5,465 nucleotides of DNA from an uncultured Eubacteriaceae bacterium (GCA_947630385.1 CANRHG010000131.1:1-5465), one strand, 5' to 3'; shown: positions 1 to 5,465, counted from the stretch's first letter. Numbers and translations: made by a program. Notes: generated from the letters alone by a model not told the origin.

Positions 1-1179
1 CATGGCCTGCTCGAAGGAGGAGCCGATCGCCATGACCTCCCCCGTGGCCTTCATCTGCGTCCCGAGCTCACGCTCAGCGTAGACGAACTTATCGAACGGC
101 CAGCGCGGGAACTTGACGACGATGTAATCGATAACAGGCTCAAAACAGGCCGGGGTCTTTCCGGTGATATCGTTGGTGATCTCATCGAGCGAGTACCCGA
201 CGGCGATGAGGCTTGCGATCTTCGCGATCGGATAGCCCGTGGCCTTGGAAGCGAGCGCCGAAGAACGCGAGACCCTGGGGTTTACCTCGATGACCGCGTA
301 GTTGAAATTTTCCGGGTCGAGGGCAAACTGGACGTTACATCCCCCTTCGACCCCGAGTTCGGAGATGATCTTAAGGGCCGAGGTCCGAAGCATCTGGTAC
401 TCTTTGTCACTAAGGGTCTGGCAGGGCGCTACGACGATCGAATCCCCCGTGTGGATCCCAACCGGGTCGAAATTTTCCATCGAACAGACCGTGATGACGT
501 TGCCCTTGCGGTCGCGCATGACCTCGAACTCGATCTCTTTCCACCCCTGAATGCTGCGCTCGATTAACACCTGCGTGATTGGGGAGAGCCTGAGCCCGTT
601 TCTAGCGATTTCCCTCAGTTCTTTTTCGTTGTGGGCAAAGCCCCCGCCGGTACCACCGAGGGTAAACGCCGGGCGCACGACGACGGGGTAGCCGATGTAA
701 CTGGCAAACTCTAAGGCGTCTTCGACGGTCTCGACGACCTTACTGGGGACCACGGGCTCGCCGATACGTTTCATCATCTGTTTAAACTCGAGCCGGTCCT
801 CGGCCTTGTCGATCGTCTCTACGTCCGCCCCGAGAAGGCGAACCCCCTGTTTTTCTAAAAAGCCTTCTTTGGCAAGCTGCATCGAAAGGGTAAGTCCGGT
901 CTGTCCCCCAAGCGTCGATAAAAGCCCGTCGGGTTTTTCGATCTCGATGACCCGTTTTAAGACGTCAAGCGTTAGGGGCTCGATGTAGATCTTATCGGCC
1001 ATCATTTTATCGGTCATGATTGTGGCGGGGGTCGAGTTGATCAGTACGACCTCAAGCCCCTTTTGCTTTAGGGCCTTGCAGGCCTGGGTCCCGGCGTAGT
1101 CAAACTCCGCGGCCTGCCCGATGATGATCGGACCCGAACCGATGACGAGTACTTTTTTTAAGTCTTTGGCTAGCGGCAT
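1..1179 (-). CDS. carB: Carbamoyl-phosphate synthase large subunit, N-terminal part (cut by window edge)
   Basis: CarB makes carbamoyl phosphate from bicarbonate, two ATP and ammonia tunnelled from CarA, feeding pyrimidine and arginine synthesis in the cytoplasm. Only residues 1-393 are present and the frame is open at position 1. This covers almost exactly the first half of the enzyme (the carboxyphosphate-forming ATP-grasp half) of a family of about 1,060-1,075 residues. Visible landmarks are the N-terminal GSGPIIIGQAAEFDYAG (14-30), NSTPATIMTD (48-57), GGQTGL (91-96), KAEDR (125-129), RPAFTLGGTGGG (169-180), ENFDPVGIHTGDSI (235-248), and EVNPRVSRSSALASKATG (298-315), a metal and nucleotide-binding segment. 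The expected Arg129, Arg169, Glu215, Gln284, Glu298 and Asn300 are all in place. The ATG shares its A with the last base of the carA stop codon (TAATG), so the two are translationally coupled. No frameshift or missing key residue is seen. Confidence 0.97.
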   Translation of the reverse strand, partial: MPLAKDLKKVLVIGSGPIIIGQAAEFDYAGTQACKALKQKGLEVVLINSTPATIMTDKMMADKIYIEPLTLDVLKRVIEIEKPDGLLSTLGGQTGLTLSMQLAKEGFLEKQGVRLLGADVETIDKAEDRLEFKQMMKRIGEPVVPSKVVETVEDALEFASYIGYPVVVRPAFTLGGTGGGFAHNEKELREIARNGLRLSPITQVLIERSIQGWKEIEFEVMRDRKGNVITVCSMENFDPVGIHTGDSIVVAPCQTLSDKEYQMLRTSALKIISELGVEGGCNVQFALDPENFNYAVIEVNPRVSRSSALASKATGYPIAKIASLIAVGYSLDEITNDITGKTPACFEPVIDYIVVKFPRWPFDKFVYAERELGTQMKATGEVMAIGSSFEQAM

Positions 1180-2309
1180 TATATCACTCCGTCTAGGCGC
1201 CTTTGTTGGCAGGCTTCCATGCGCTGTGCGAATTTCGTAAACAGGTCCCCCGTATCGTTGGGCCCGGCGCTGGCTTCGGGGTGAAACTGTACCGTAAAGG
1301 CGTCGATGTCCTTGTACTCGATTCCTTCACAGGTGCCGTCGTTCATGTTCACGTGCGTGATCGTGCCGACTTCCTCCGGAATTTCAGAGACGGCAAAGCC
1401 GTGGTTTTGGCTAGTGACAAAAACGCGGTCTTTTTTTAGGTCCTTTACGGGTTGGTTTAGGCCCCGGTGGCCAAAGGGCATCTTGTAGGTGCTCCCACCC
1501 ATCGCAAGCGCCAGGAGCTGGTGGCCCAGACAGATCCCAAAGATCGGCTTTCCGTATGAGACGTAGTCCTTAACGAGCTCGATGATCTCCGGGTACTCGC
1601 TCGGATCGCCCGGACCGTTTGAGAGCATGATCCCGTCCGGATTTAGCCGCTTAATCTCATCGAGGCTCGTCATCGCCGGCATGACCGTCACGTTGCAGCC
1701 CTCATCGAGTAGCATCCGAAGGATCGTCTTTTTGTAGCCGTAATCGATCAGGGCGACGTGATTGGCCCGGTTCTCTCTCGTATAGTGCCAGTCGTACTCG
1801 TCGCTCGTCACCTGATGGACCGGACGCACGACTTTGTGGGTGCGAATTCTCTCCAGTAGTTTTTCTCTTTTTTCGGGGTCCTCCATATTTTCGGTCGTGA
1901 GCGCCCCGTTCATCGTCCCGTGGATGCGGATTTTTCTGGTAAGGGCTCTCGTGTCGACGTCCCAGACCCCGACGATCCCCTGTTTTTGCAAAAAGTCGTT
2001 GATCGTGGCCATCTTCCTGAAGTTTGAAGGTTCTTCGCACCATTCCTTTACGATATAGCCCGCGACCCAACTTTTGTTGCTCTCCATATCACTCTTGTTT
2101 ACACCGTAATTTCCGATAAGTGGGTAGGTTTGTAGGACGATCTGTCCGTAGTACGAGGGATCCGTCAGGACTTCCTGGTAGCCCGTCATACCGGTCGTGA
2201 AGACGATCTCCCCGACCGTCGTACCTTCGCAACCGAAATTGTATCCTTTATATAGACTACCGTCTTCAAGCAAGATATAAGCGCGTTTATCTCTTTTATA
2301 ATAGGACAA
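1179..2309 (-). CDS. carA: Carbamoyl-phosphate synthase small (glutaminase) subunit
   Basis: CarA hydrolyses glutamine and passes ammonia to CarB. The protein has 376 residues, normal for the family (about 350-385). The N-terminal CPSase domain shows ILLEDGSLYKG (12-22), EIVFTTGMTGYQE (34-46), DPSYYGQIV (50-58) and DVDTRALTRKIR (117-128). The C-terminal class I glutamine amidotransferase domain shows LSNGPGDP (229-236), the nucleophile Cys260 in GICLGHQ (258-264), and the QFHPEAS segment (341-347) giving His343 and Glu345, so the catalytic triad is complete. The start codon is TTG (2309-2307), chosen because a clean Shine-Dalgarno sequence (TAGGAGA, about 2320-2314) lies just upstream and the alignment to the family begins here; the next in-frame Met is residue 41. 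A purA terminator ends about 16 bases before the start. The stop overlaps the carB ATG by one base. Confidence 0.97.
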   Translation of the reverse strand: MSYYKRDKRAYILLEDGSLYKGYNFGCEGTTVGEIVFTTGMTGYQEVLTDPSYYGQIVLQTYPLIGNYGVNKSDMESNKSWVAGYIVKEWCEEPSNFRKMATINDFLQKQGIVGVWDVDTRALTRKIRIHGTMNGALTTENMEDPEKREKLLERIRTHKVVRPVHQVTSDEYDWHYTRENRANHVALIDYGYKKTILRMLLDEGCNVTVMPAMTSLDEIKRLNPDGIMLSNGPGDPSEYPEIIELVKDYVSYGKPIFGICLGHQLLALAMGGSTYKMPFGHRGLNQPVKDLKKDRVFVTSQNHGFAVSEIPEEVGTITHVNMNDGTCEGIEYKDIDAFTVQFHPEASAGPNDTGDLFTKFAQRMEACQQRRLDGVI

Positions 2310-2313
2310 TATA

Positions 2314-2320
2314 TCTCCTA
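2314..2320 (-). promoter_or_regulatory. Ribosome binding site setting the TTG start of carA
   Basis: On the minus strand, TAGGAGA sits about five bases before the TTG start codon. This good spacing and match to the 16S rRNA tail is the main reason for accepting TTG, since no in-frame ATG or GTG is available nearby. The site lies only a few bases downstream of the T-tract of the purA terminator, so a transcript must pass that terminator, or start very close by, to carry it. Confidence 0.8.
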
Positions 2321-2325
2321 ACCTT

Positions 2326-2360
2326 AAAAAAAGAATGATAGGAAGACCCTATCATTCTTT
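2326..2360 (-). terminator. Rho-independent terminator of purA, overlapping its stop codon
   Basis: Read on the minus strand, a perfect 13-bp stem AAAGAATGATAGG / CCTATCATTCTTT (2360-2348 and 2342-2330) with a five-base loop GTCTT runs into a T-tract of seven (2332-2326, overlapping the stem base). The purA TGA (2354-2352) lies inside the upstream arm, so ribosomes finishing purA would cover the arm and could affect folding. The opposite strand has no comparable T-tract, so the element works for purA rather than for anything coming from the left. It separates purA from carAB, which otherwise lie only 42 bp apart. Confidence 0.85.
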
Positions 2361-3635
2361 CGTCTTTCGAATCGCTATTTCATCACGTCCCGGTCCGACC
2401 CCGACGTAGTCGATGGTCGTTCCCGTGAGTTCTTCGATGCGTTTGATGTAATTTTGGGCGTTTTCCGGAAGGTCTTCGATGTAGCGAACGTCCCTGGTAG
2501 AGCTCTTCCAACCGGGAAGGACTTCGTAGACCGGTTCGACCCGCTCGAGCGCGTTGTTTCCGGGCATGTAGTCGATGGGCTCGCCGTCGAGAAGGTAACC
2601 CGTACAGATCTTGATCTCATCGAGATCGTCGAGTTTATCGATCTTGCACAGCGCCAGCGAGTCGTAGCCGTTGATCATGTTGGTGTATTTTACGATTGGC
2701 GCGTCGAACCAGCCGAGCCTGCGACTTCGCCCGGTACGGGCCCCGAACTCATCGTCCGGCTTGTCCCCGTCCCCACGAAGGATCTGGATCTCCTCATCTT
2801 CCGACTCCGTCGGAAAAGCCCCGCCGCCCACGGCGCTGGAAAAGGCTTTGGCCACGCCCAGCACGCGGTCGATCTCCTTGGCCGGAAAGCCCCCGCTGAC
2901 GGCCGCGTACGCGGCTACGGGATTGGAAGAAGTGACGTAGGGGTAGATCCCGAGGTCGATGTCTTTCATCGCCGCGAGCTGCCCCTCAAAGAGGATGTTT
3001 TTTTCTTCCTTTATATAGTTATGTAAGAAGTTTACGGGCTCAACGATACGGTCCCCCAGGGCCTTTTTCCAACCGCTAAGGAGCTCGTACATTTCGTCTT
3101 CCGTATAAGGCTTTGCCCCATAGGCGGTAAGTTCCAAGTTGACGTACTCGAGCGCGCGGCGAATCTTGGCCCTTAGGTCTTCCTCGCTGTCGTTTAGATC
3201 GGCAAAACGCAGATTCTTTCGTAGCATCTTGTGCGCGTAACACAGGCCGATCCCGCGTTTGGTCGTGCCGATACCGCTGTGTTCTTCCATTAGTGCGTCG
3301 AGCTCCCTGTGGTAAGGCATCAGGATCTGGGCCCTTCCCGAGATGAAAAGTCTATCCGTGTCGACCCCGTGCTCGTTTAACTGCTTAAGTTCTTCGAGCA
3401 GGACGTCCGGATTAACGGCGGTTCCGGTTCCGATCAGGCTCGTACAATTCTCCTCAAAGATCCCGGACGGGACCAAGTGGAGTTTGAAGACGCCTTTGTC
3501 GTTGATGACCGTATGGCCGGCGTTGTCTCCGCCCTGGAAACGGACGATCAAATCCATCTTTGGCGAGAGGTAATCGATCATCTTACCTTTTCCCTCATCG
3601 CCCCACTGCGAACCGACCAGAACTGTTACTGGCAT
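2352..3635 (-). CDS. purA: Adenylosuccinate synthetase
   Basis: PurA joins IMP and aspartate using GTP to give adenylosuccinate, the first committed step to AMP. It has 427 residues, the usual length. The P-loop-like GSQWGDEGKGK (8-18) holds catalytic Asp13, and RFQGGDNAGHTV (32-43) holds catalytic His41. Other landmarks are GIGTTKRGIG (121-130), YPYVTSSNP (231-239), the aspartate loop region, ARTGRSRRLGWFD (299-311), the CKID guanine-binding segment (330-333), LDEIKICTGY (338-347) and the C-terminal VGVGPGRDEIAI. One odd point is that the segment normally reading EGAQG appears as EGQLA (217-221), displacing the usual IMP-contacting Gln; I recall similar EAQLG-type forms in some clostridial PurA proteins. 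The ATG is preceded by AGAGG (about 3648-3644). A terminator follows at its 3' end. It probably forms its own transcript, since rubrerythrin upstream also ends in a terminator. Confidence 0.97.
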   Translation of the reverse strand: MPVTVLVGSQWGDEGKGKMIDYLSPKMDLIVRFQGGDNAGHTVINDKGVFKLHLVPSGIFEENCTSLIGTGTAVNPDVLLEELKQLNEHGVDTDRLFISGRAQILMPYHRELDALMEEHSGIGTTKRGIGLCYAHKMLRKNLRFADLNDSEEDLRAKIRRALEYVNLELTAYGAKPYTEDEMYELLSGWKKALGDRIVEPVNFLHNYIKEEKNILFEGQLAAMKDIDLGIYPYVTSSNPVAAYAAVSGGFPAKEIDRVLGVAKAFSSAVGGGAFPTESEDEEIQILRGDGDKPDDEFGARTGRSRRLGWFDAPIVKYTNMINGYDSLALCKIDKLDDLDEIKICTGYLLDGEPIDYMPGNNALERVEPVYEVLPGWKSSTRDVRYIEDLPENAQNYIKRIEELTGTTIDYVGVGPGRDEIAIRKTKE

Positions 3636-3682
3636 TTTAAACCTCTAAATAATCTGTAGTAATAGTGTATTTTCACAATTGA

Positions 3683-3695
3683 TTATTTTAACACA
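3683..3695 (-). promoter_or_regulatory. Putative -10 region of the purA promoter
   Basis: On the minus strand TGTGTTAAAATAA contains a TAAAAT hexamer (3690-3685) about 50 bases before the purA ATG. It lies just downstream of the rubrerythrin terminator, where a purA promoter is needed. No convincing -35 box is seen at 16-18 bases. Nearly the same 13-mer (TGCGTTAAAATAA) occurs upstream of rubrerythrin. The call is inferred from position and this resemblance. Confidence 0.4.
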
Positions 3696-3712
3696 AGCAC
3701 CGAAAAGGGCAT

Positions 3713-3737
3713 AAAAAATGGCCCTCGGATGAAGGCC
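3713..3737 (-). terminator. Rho-independent terminator of rubrerythrin
   Basis: On the minus strand GGCCTTC-ATCC-GAGGGCC (3737-3720) folds into a 7-bp hairpin with one G-U pair and a four-base loop. It is followed by A and six T (3719-3713) and begins 10 bases after the rubrerythrin stop. On the plus strand the G-U pair becomes a C-A mismatch, although a GGCCTTTTGTTTT tail there could still give weak termination, so limited bidirectional action is possible. Confidence 0.75.
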
Positions 3738-3747
3738 TTTTGTTTTC

Positions 3748-4356
3748 TTAGCAGTCGATGTCCGCGATACGGAACACTCTTCTCGGATTGTTGCAAACGG
3801 GGCATCTTTCAGGTGGTTCGTAGTCGTAGCACGTATAGCCACAATCGCCACAACGCCAGTAAACTTTGTCCGGACGTTTAAAGACGGTGCCGTCTTTGAC
3901 CGCTTCGGCTAGGATGCGGTAACGTTTTTCGTGCGCGTGTTCGGCTTCAACGATCGCGGTAAAGGTTTCGGCGATGTCGTCAAATCCTTCGGCTCTCGCG
4001 TCTTCGGCAAATGCCGGATAAAGCGTTCCCCATTCGTCTTTTTCGCCGTTGGCGGCGTTGACTAAATTGATGTACGTGTTATCGGTAAGAGCTACCGGAT
4101 AGTGAGCGTCTTGATCAACGTGAAGTTCGATCGGCTGTCCATCGGGTCCCTGTTCTTCTTCAGCGATGTATCTATAGAACATTTTTGCGTGCTGCGTTTC
4201 ATTTTCAGCCGTTTCTAAGAAGATTTCAGAGATCTGGCCATAACCGTCGTTGTTGGCTACTTTTGAATAATAGACATAACGCATTCTGGCTTGTGATTCG
4301 CCGACAAATGCTTTAAATAGATTTCCTAGGGTTTTGGTACCTGTTAAGCGACCCAT
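3748..4356 (-). CDS. rbr: Rubrerythrin (diiron peroxidase with C-terminal rubredoxin domain)
   Basis: Rubrerythrin is a cytoplasmic NAD(P)H-linked peroxidase that reduces hydrogen peroxide in anaerobes. It has 202 residues, slightly above the usual 190 or so. The N-terminal ferritin-like four-helix domain shows the expected diiron ligands: Glu20 in GESQARMRY, Glu53 and His56 in ENETQH, Glu105 and Glu108 in GEKDE, then Glu139 and His142 in EAEHAHEKRY. The C-terminal rubredoxin-like domain has CGDC (169-172) and CPVC (185-188), the four cysteines for the Fe(SCys)4 site, with WRCGDCGYT just before. The extra length lies mostly in the linker at residues 66-90. The ATG has a very strong Shine-Dalgarno (GAGGAGG, about 4367-4361). 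It is transcribed alone: a candidate promoter lies upstream and a terminator follows the stop. Assignment is secure; the peroxidase role is known for the family. Confidence 0.96.
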   Translation of the reverse strand: MGRLTGTKTLGNLFKAFVGESQARMRYVYYSKVANNDGYGQISEIFLETAENETQHAKMFYRYIAEEEQGPDGQPIELHVDQDAHYPVALTDNTYINLVNAANGEKDEWGTLYPAFAEDARAEGFDDIAETFTAIVEAEHAHEKRYRILAEAVKDGTVFKRPDKVYWRCGDCGYTCYDYEPPERCPVCNNPRRVFRIADIDC

Positions 4357-4390
4357 AAGTCCTCCTCGTTTTGAATTCTCTTTTGTATTC

Positions 4391-4403
4391 TTATTTTAAC
4401 GCA
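4391..4403 (-). promoter_or_regulatory. Putative -10 region of the rubrerythrin promoter
   Basis: On the minus strand TGCGTTAAAATAA holds a TAAAAT hexamer (4398-4393) about 37 bases upstream of the rubrerythrin ATG. A TTAACA (about 4423-4418) lies 19 bases further up, a long spacer but a reasonable -35 match. The 13-mer differs at one base from the one before purA. I see no clear PerR-type inverted repeat around it. Confidence 0.45.
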
Positions 4404-4854
4404 TAACCGGGCGAAAATGTTAAGCTAAAGAGTCATTTTTCGAAATTAATCGCATATAATTTTTCTTTTTTTGTGAGGCTCTTAAGTCTACCGACCCGGA
4501 CCCGTCCGGTCGTTCTTAACTTGACCGTAAAAACAGCGGTATCCGGACCGGCCCAAAAAATTTGTCTTCGGTCAGGTTCTAACGGTGCCTTAACCAGGCC
4601 AAAATCTTACCGATACCTCACTCGTTTTTCTTTTCGGAGTAAACCGCTTCGTTTAGACCGAGCTTTTATTCTTCTTTGACACGCCCGTAACCGGTCATTA
4701 ACGTTTATTCCCCCGGTAGCGCTCCGTAATCCGACTATAAAATCTTAAATCGTCTTAATTCCGAAAACTTTACCGGACGTAGAATTATAGCACTTTTATT
4801 TTCGTTTTTTGGGCTGATCACGGTTTAAGGAAAAGTTAAAAAACGGATAAGTAA
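4404..4854. other. Gap without a recognisable gene; possible structured RNA on the plus strand
   Basis: No ORF here looks like a protein. A TATAAT hexamer on the plus strand (4455-4460) is followed by a T-run and then GTGAGG (4473-4478), which can pair with CCTCAC (4616-4621). Inside this closing stem are a CGAC-C-CGGA hairpin (4492-4512), a 10-bp helix between AACTTGACCG (4518-4527) and CGGTCAGGTT (4569-4578) that contains a G-U pair only if the plus strand is the RNA, and a small GCCT/AGGC hairpin (4587-4599). T-rich stretches follow at 4625-4633 and, after a TAAAC/GTTTA hairpin, at about 4664-4678. This fits a small RNA of 150-210 bases, but the helices were found by eye, a competing GGTATC/GATACC pairing exists (4538-4543 with 4612-4617), and it matches no RNA family I know. 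The rest of the gap shows nothing further beyond the minus-strand extended -10 listed separately. Confidence 0.25.
4784..4792 (-). promoter_or_regulatory. Perfect extended -10 promoter element facing rubrerythrin
   Basis: The minus strand reads TGCTATAAT (4792-4784), an exact extended -10 motif (TG, one base, TATAAT). No good -35 is found 17 bases upstream, where the sequence is A-rich, but extended -10 promoters can work without one. A transcript from here would run about 420 bases before the rubrerythrin ATG and would be antisense to the putative plus-strand RNA in this gap. A chance match in AT-rich DNA is possible. Confidence 0.35.
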
Positions 4855-5010
4855 ATGAAGTTTAAAACCCAACTGGGGTTGGATTGTAGGAAGATAAAAA
4901 CGTACCTCTACTTAAGGGCGGCCGAGAAAAACAAAAGCGACGCTTTGAGCGGTGTGTTAAAGCACATTCTCAGAAAAAAATTCCACTACCCTTTAGAAGC
5001 TCGAAGCTGA
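4855..5010 (+). CDS. Small hypothetical ORF abutting the transposon end, doubtful
   Basis: A 51-residue ORF starts MKFKTQLGLDCRKIKTYLYL, is rich in Lys and Arg, and includes a stretch that could be helical (about residues 21-43). I do not recognise it. The ATG directly follows an in-frame TAA and has only a weak GGA eight bases upstream, so translation support is poor. Its last eight or so codons (from about 4985) run into sequence that looks like the right end of the transposon, so it may be a host ORF truncated by insertion, or simply a chance reading frame. It is the only sizeable plus-strand ORF in the window that is not opposite a known gene and has ordinary amino-acid composition. Confidence 0.2.
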   Translation: MKFKTQLGLDCRKIKTYLYLRAAEKNKSDALSGVLKHILRKKFHYPLEARS

Positions 5011-5014
5011 CCCT

Positions 5015-5034
5015 CCGCCGGGCAAGCCCGTCGG
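5015..5034 (-). repeat. Terminal hairpin of the transposon right end
   Basis: An imperfect inverted repeat, CCG-A-CGGG / CCCG-G-CGG with a CTTG loop on the minus strand. The single mismatch is A-G on the minus strand and C-T on the plus strand. It is the outermost strong hairpin after the TnpB-like gene, where IS200/IS605 elements carry the structure recognised for transposition or the omegaRNA scaffold. Its function here is inferred from position. Confidence 0.55.
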
Positions 5035-5039
5035 GTTCT

Positions 5040-5056
5040 CTGCCGAATATCGGCAG
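5040..5056. repeat. Perfect 7-bp inverted repeat with three-base loop
   Basis: CTGCCGA-ATA-TCGGCAG on the plus strand is perfectly self-complementary apart from the loop. It has no T-tract directly after it on either strand, so it is not a typical terminator. It pairs with the neighbouring hairpin at 5015-5034 as part of the presumed transposon right end or omegaRNA scaffold. Confidence 0.7.
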
Positions 5057-5198
5057 CTTGTTTCCGGGGCGGTCACACCTGCAATCCGAAAAGATTTCTC
5101 TTTCCGCTCAGAGATTACAGTATGAGATTCCGCTCGAACCGGAAACCGGGATCTTACTCCCGAGAGCGGGTCATTCTCTATATCTATCTGTTCTGTTT

Positions 5199-5465
5199 TC
5201 AGATGCCGGAATTCATGATTTTAAGTCCTGCCGTTTTTATCCGTTCTATTTCAAGGTTGTGCCGCTTTTCAAACTGCGGGTAATGAGCCATGCAAAGTCC
5301 CCTGTCCGGCGCGCTGCCATCTTCACTACTGTTCATGAGCAGGAAGGCGGAATACAGGTCGCGCTGGACCCTGGTGCCGTCGCCGAAGCTGTGCCAGCGC
5401 TCGGACAGTTCTTTTTTTCTGCAGCTGTCGGATTTATGGTCATACTGGCTTGCCCGAAACATCGG
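5199..5465 (-). CDS. TnpB-like transposase, C-terminal 88 residues (cut by window edge)
   Basis: The frame is open at the right edge, so only the C-terminus is seen. The fragment contains SQYDHKSDSC (6-15), KKELSERWHSFGDG (18-30) and VQRDLYSAFLL (33-43), a pattern I recall from clostridial transposase-like proteins annotated as TnpB-related. The VQRD-L-YSAFL stretch resembles the last RuvC motif of TnpB (DRDxNAAxN), with Asp36 as the candidate catalytic acid. The usual TnpB zinc ribbon with CxxC pairs is absent; only two scattered Cys are present (15 and 58). The tail FEKRHNLEIERIKTAGLKI is probably helical. Downstream hairpins support membership of an IS200/IS605-type element. Whether the full gene is intact cannot be judged here. 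It could instead be another RuvC-fold transposase; family recall is from memory, not a search. Confidence 0.65.
   Translation of the reverse strand, partial: PMFRASQYDHKSDSCRKKELSERWHSFGDGTRVQRDLYSAFLLMNSSEDGSAPDRGLCMAHYPQFEKRHNLEIERIKTAGLKIMNSGI

Larger units (their letters stand above)
4981..5198 (-). mobile_element. Right end of an IS200/IS605-type (TnpB-only?) element, possible omegaRNA
   Basis: Directly downstream of the transposase stop, the minus strand is packed with hairpins and has no ORF. From the gene outward these include CCCG/CGGG (about 5169-5158), a longer-range CCGCTC/GAGCGG pairing, a perfect 7-bp CTGCCGA-TAT-TCGGCAG hairpin (5056-5040), and CCG-A-CGGG-CTTG-CCCG-G-CGG (5034-5015). 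The tail AGCTTCGAGCTTCTAAAGGG (5007-4988) then runs into a T7 tract (4980-4974). In this family, subterminal hairpins mark the ends, and the TnpB guide (omega) RNA is made from the gene's 3' end and the right end; the layout fits that. The outer boundary near 4981 is an estimate, set where the hairpin-rich sequence changes to A/T-rich flank; no target site was identified. Confidence 0.5.

Noticed and set aside
1702..2070. 122-codon minus-strand ORF in another frame of carA
   Set aside because: It is an out-of-frame reading of carA with extreme Arg content; the carA frame carries all conserved motifs.
2310..2351. PyrR-type attenuator or riboswitch before carA
   Set aside because: The gap is too short for an antiterminator plus terminator, and no PyrR-binding-loop-like sequence is present; only the purA terminator is seen.
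2454..3026. 190-codon plus-strand ORF opposite purA
   Set aside because: It lies wholly antisense to the well-supported purA gene and its composition is what the complementary strand of a GC-rich gene gives; no family motif is seen.
4404..4460. PerR-type operator upstream of rubrerythrin
   Set aside because: AT-rich near-palindromes such as ATTA...TAAT exist, but none matches the spaced inverted repeat expected of a PerR box closely enough to call.
4473..4679. 68-codon plus-strand ORF starting with GTG in the gap
   Set aside because: No ribosome binding site, many Arg and Ser, one acidic residue and no Glu, and no recognisable motif. The candidate RNA helices explain this stretch at least as well.
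4974..5007. Rho-independent terminator made by AGCT-TCG-AGCT and the T7 tract on the minus strand
   Set aside because: The stem is only four base pairs and ends about 17 bases before the T-tract, too far for an intrinsic terminator.
1..5465. CRISPR array or tRNA/rRNA genes
   Set aside because: No regularly spaced direct repeats and no cloverleaf or rRNA signature was found on either strand.

Overview
The window looks like chromosomal DNA from an anaerobic Firmicute (Clostridia-like). The evidence is strong AGGAGG-type ribosome binding sites, a TTG start codon, short Rho-independent terminators with T-tracts, a rubrerythrin typical of anaerobes, and a clostridial-style PurA and CarAB. This placement is inferred from protein character only; no database search was possible.

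All recognisable genes lie on the minus strand. In the direction of transcription (right to left) they are: the C-terminal end of a TnpB-like transposase (5465-5199) with a hairpin-rich right end that may encode an omegaRNA (about 5198-4981); a poorly explained gap of about 600 bp (about 4980-4357) holding an orphan 51-codon plus-strand ORF and a possible structured RNA; rubrerythrin (4356-3748) with its own terminator; purA (3635-2352) with a terminator that overlaps its stop codon; carA (2309-1179); and carB (1179 to beyond position 1, N-terminal 393 residues only).

The core is a nucleotide-synthesis block. PurA commits IMP to AMP, and CarA plus CarB make the carbamoyl phosphate used for pyrimidines and arginine. 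carA and carB share one base in a TAATG junction and are almost certainly translationally coupled. A strong terminator sits in the 42-bp gap between purA and carA, so carAB needs either readthrough or a promoter inside purA. Rubrerythrin is a separate oxidative-stress unit. It and purA carry a nearly identical -10-like 13-mer upstream.

No clearly new system is visible. The parts that repay a second look are the transposon end with its putative omegaRNA, and the 4441-4800 gap, where long-range base pairing that favours the plus strand hints at an unrecognised RNA.
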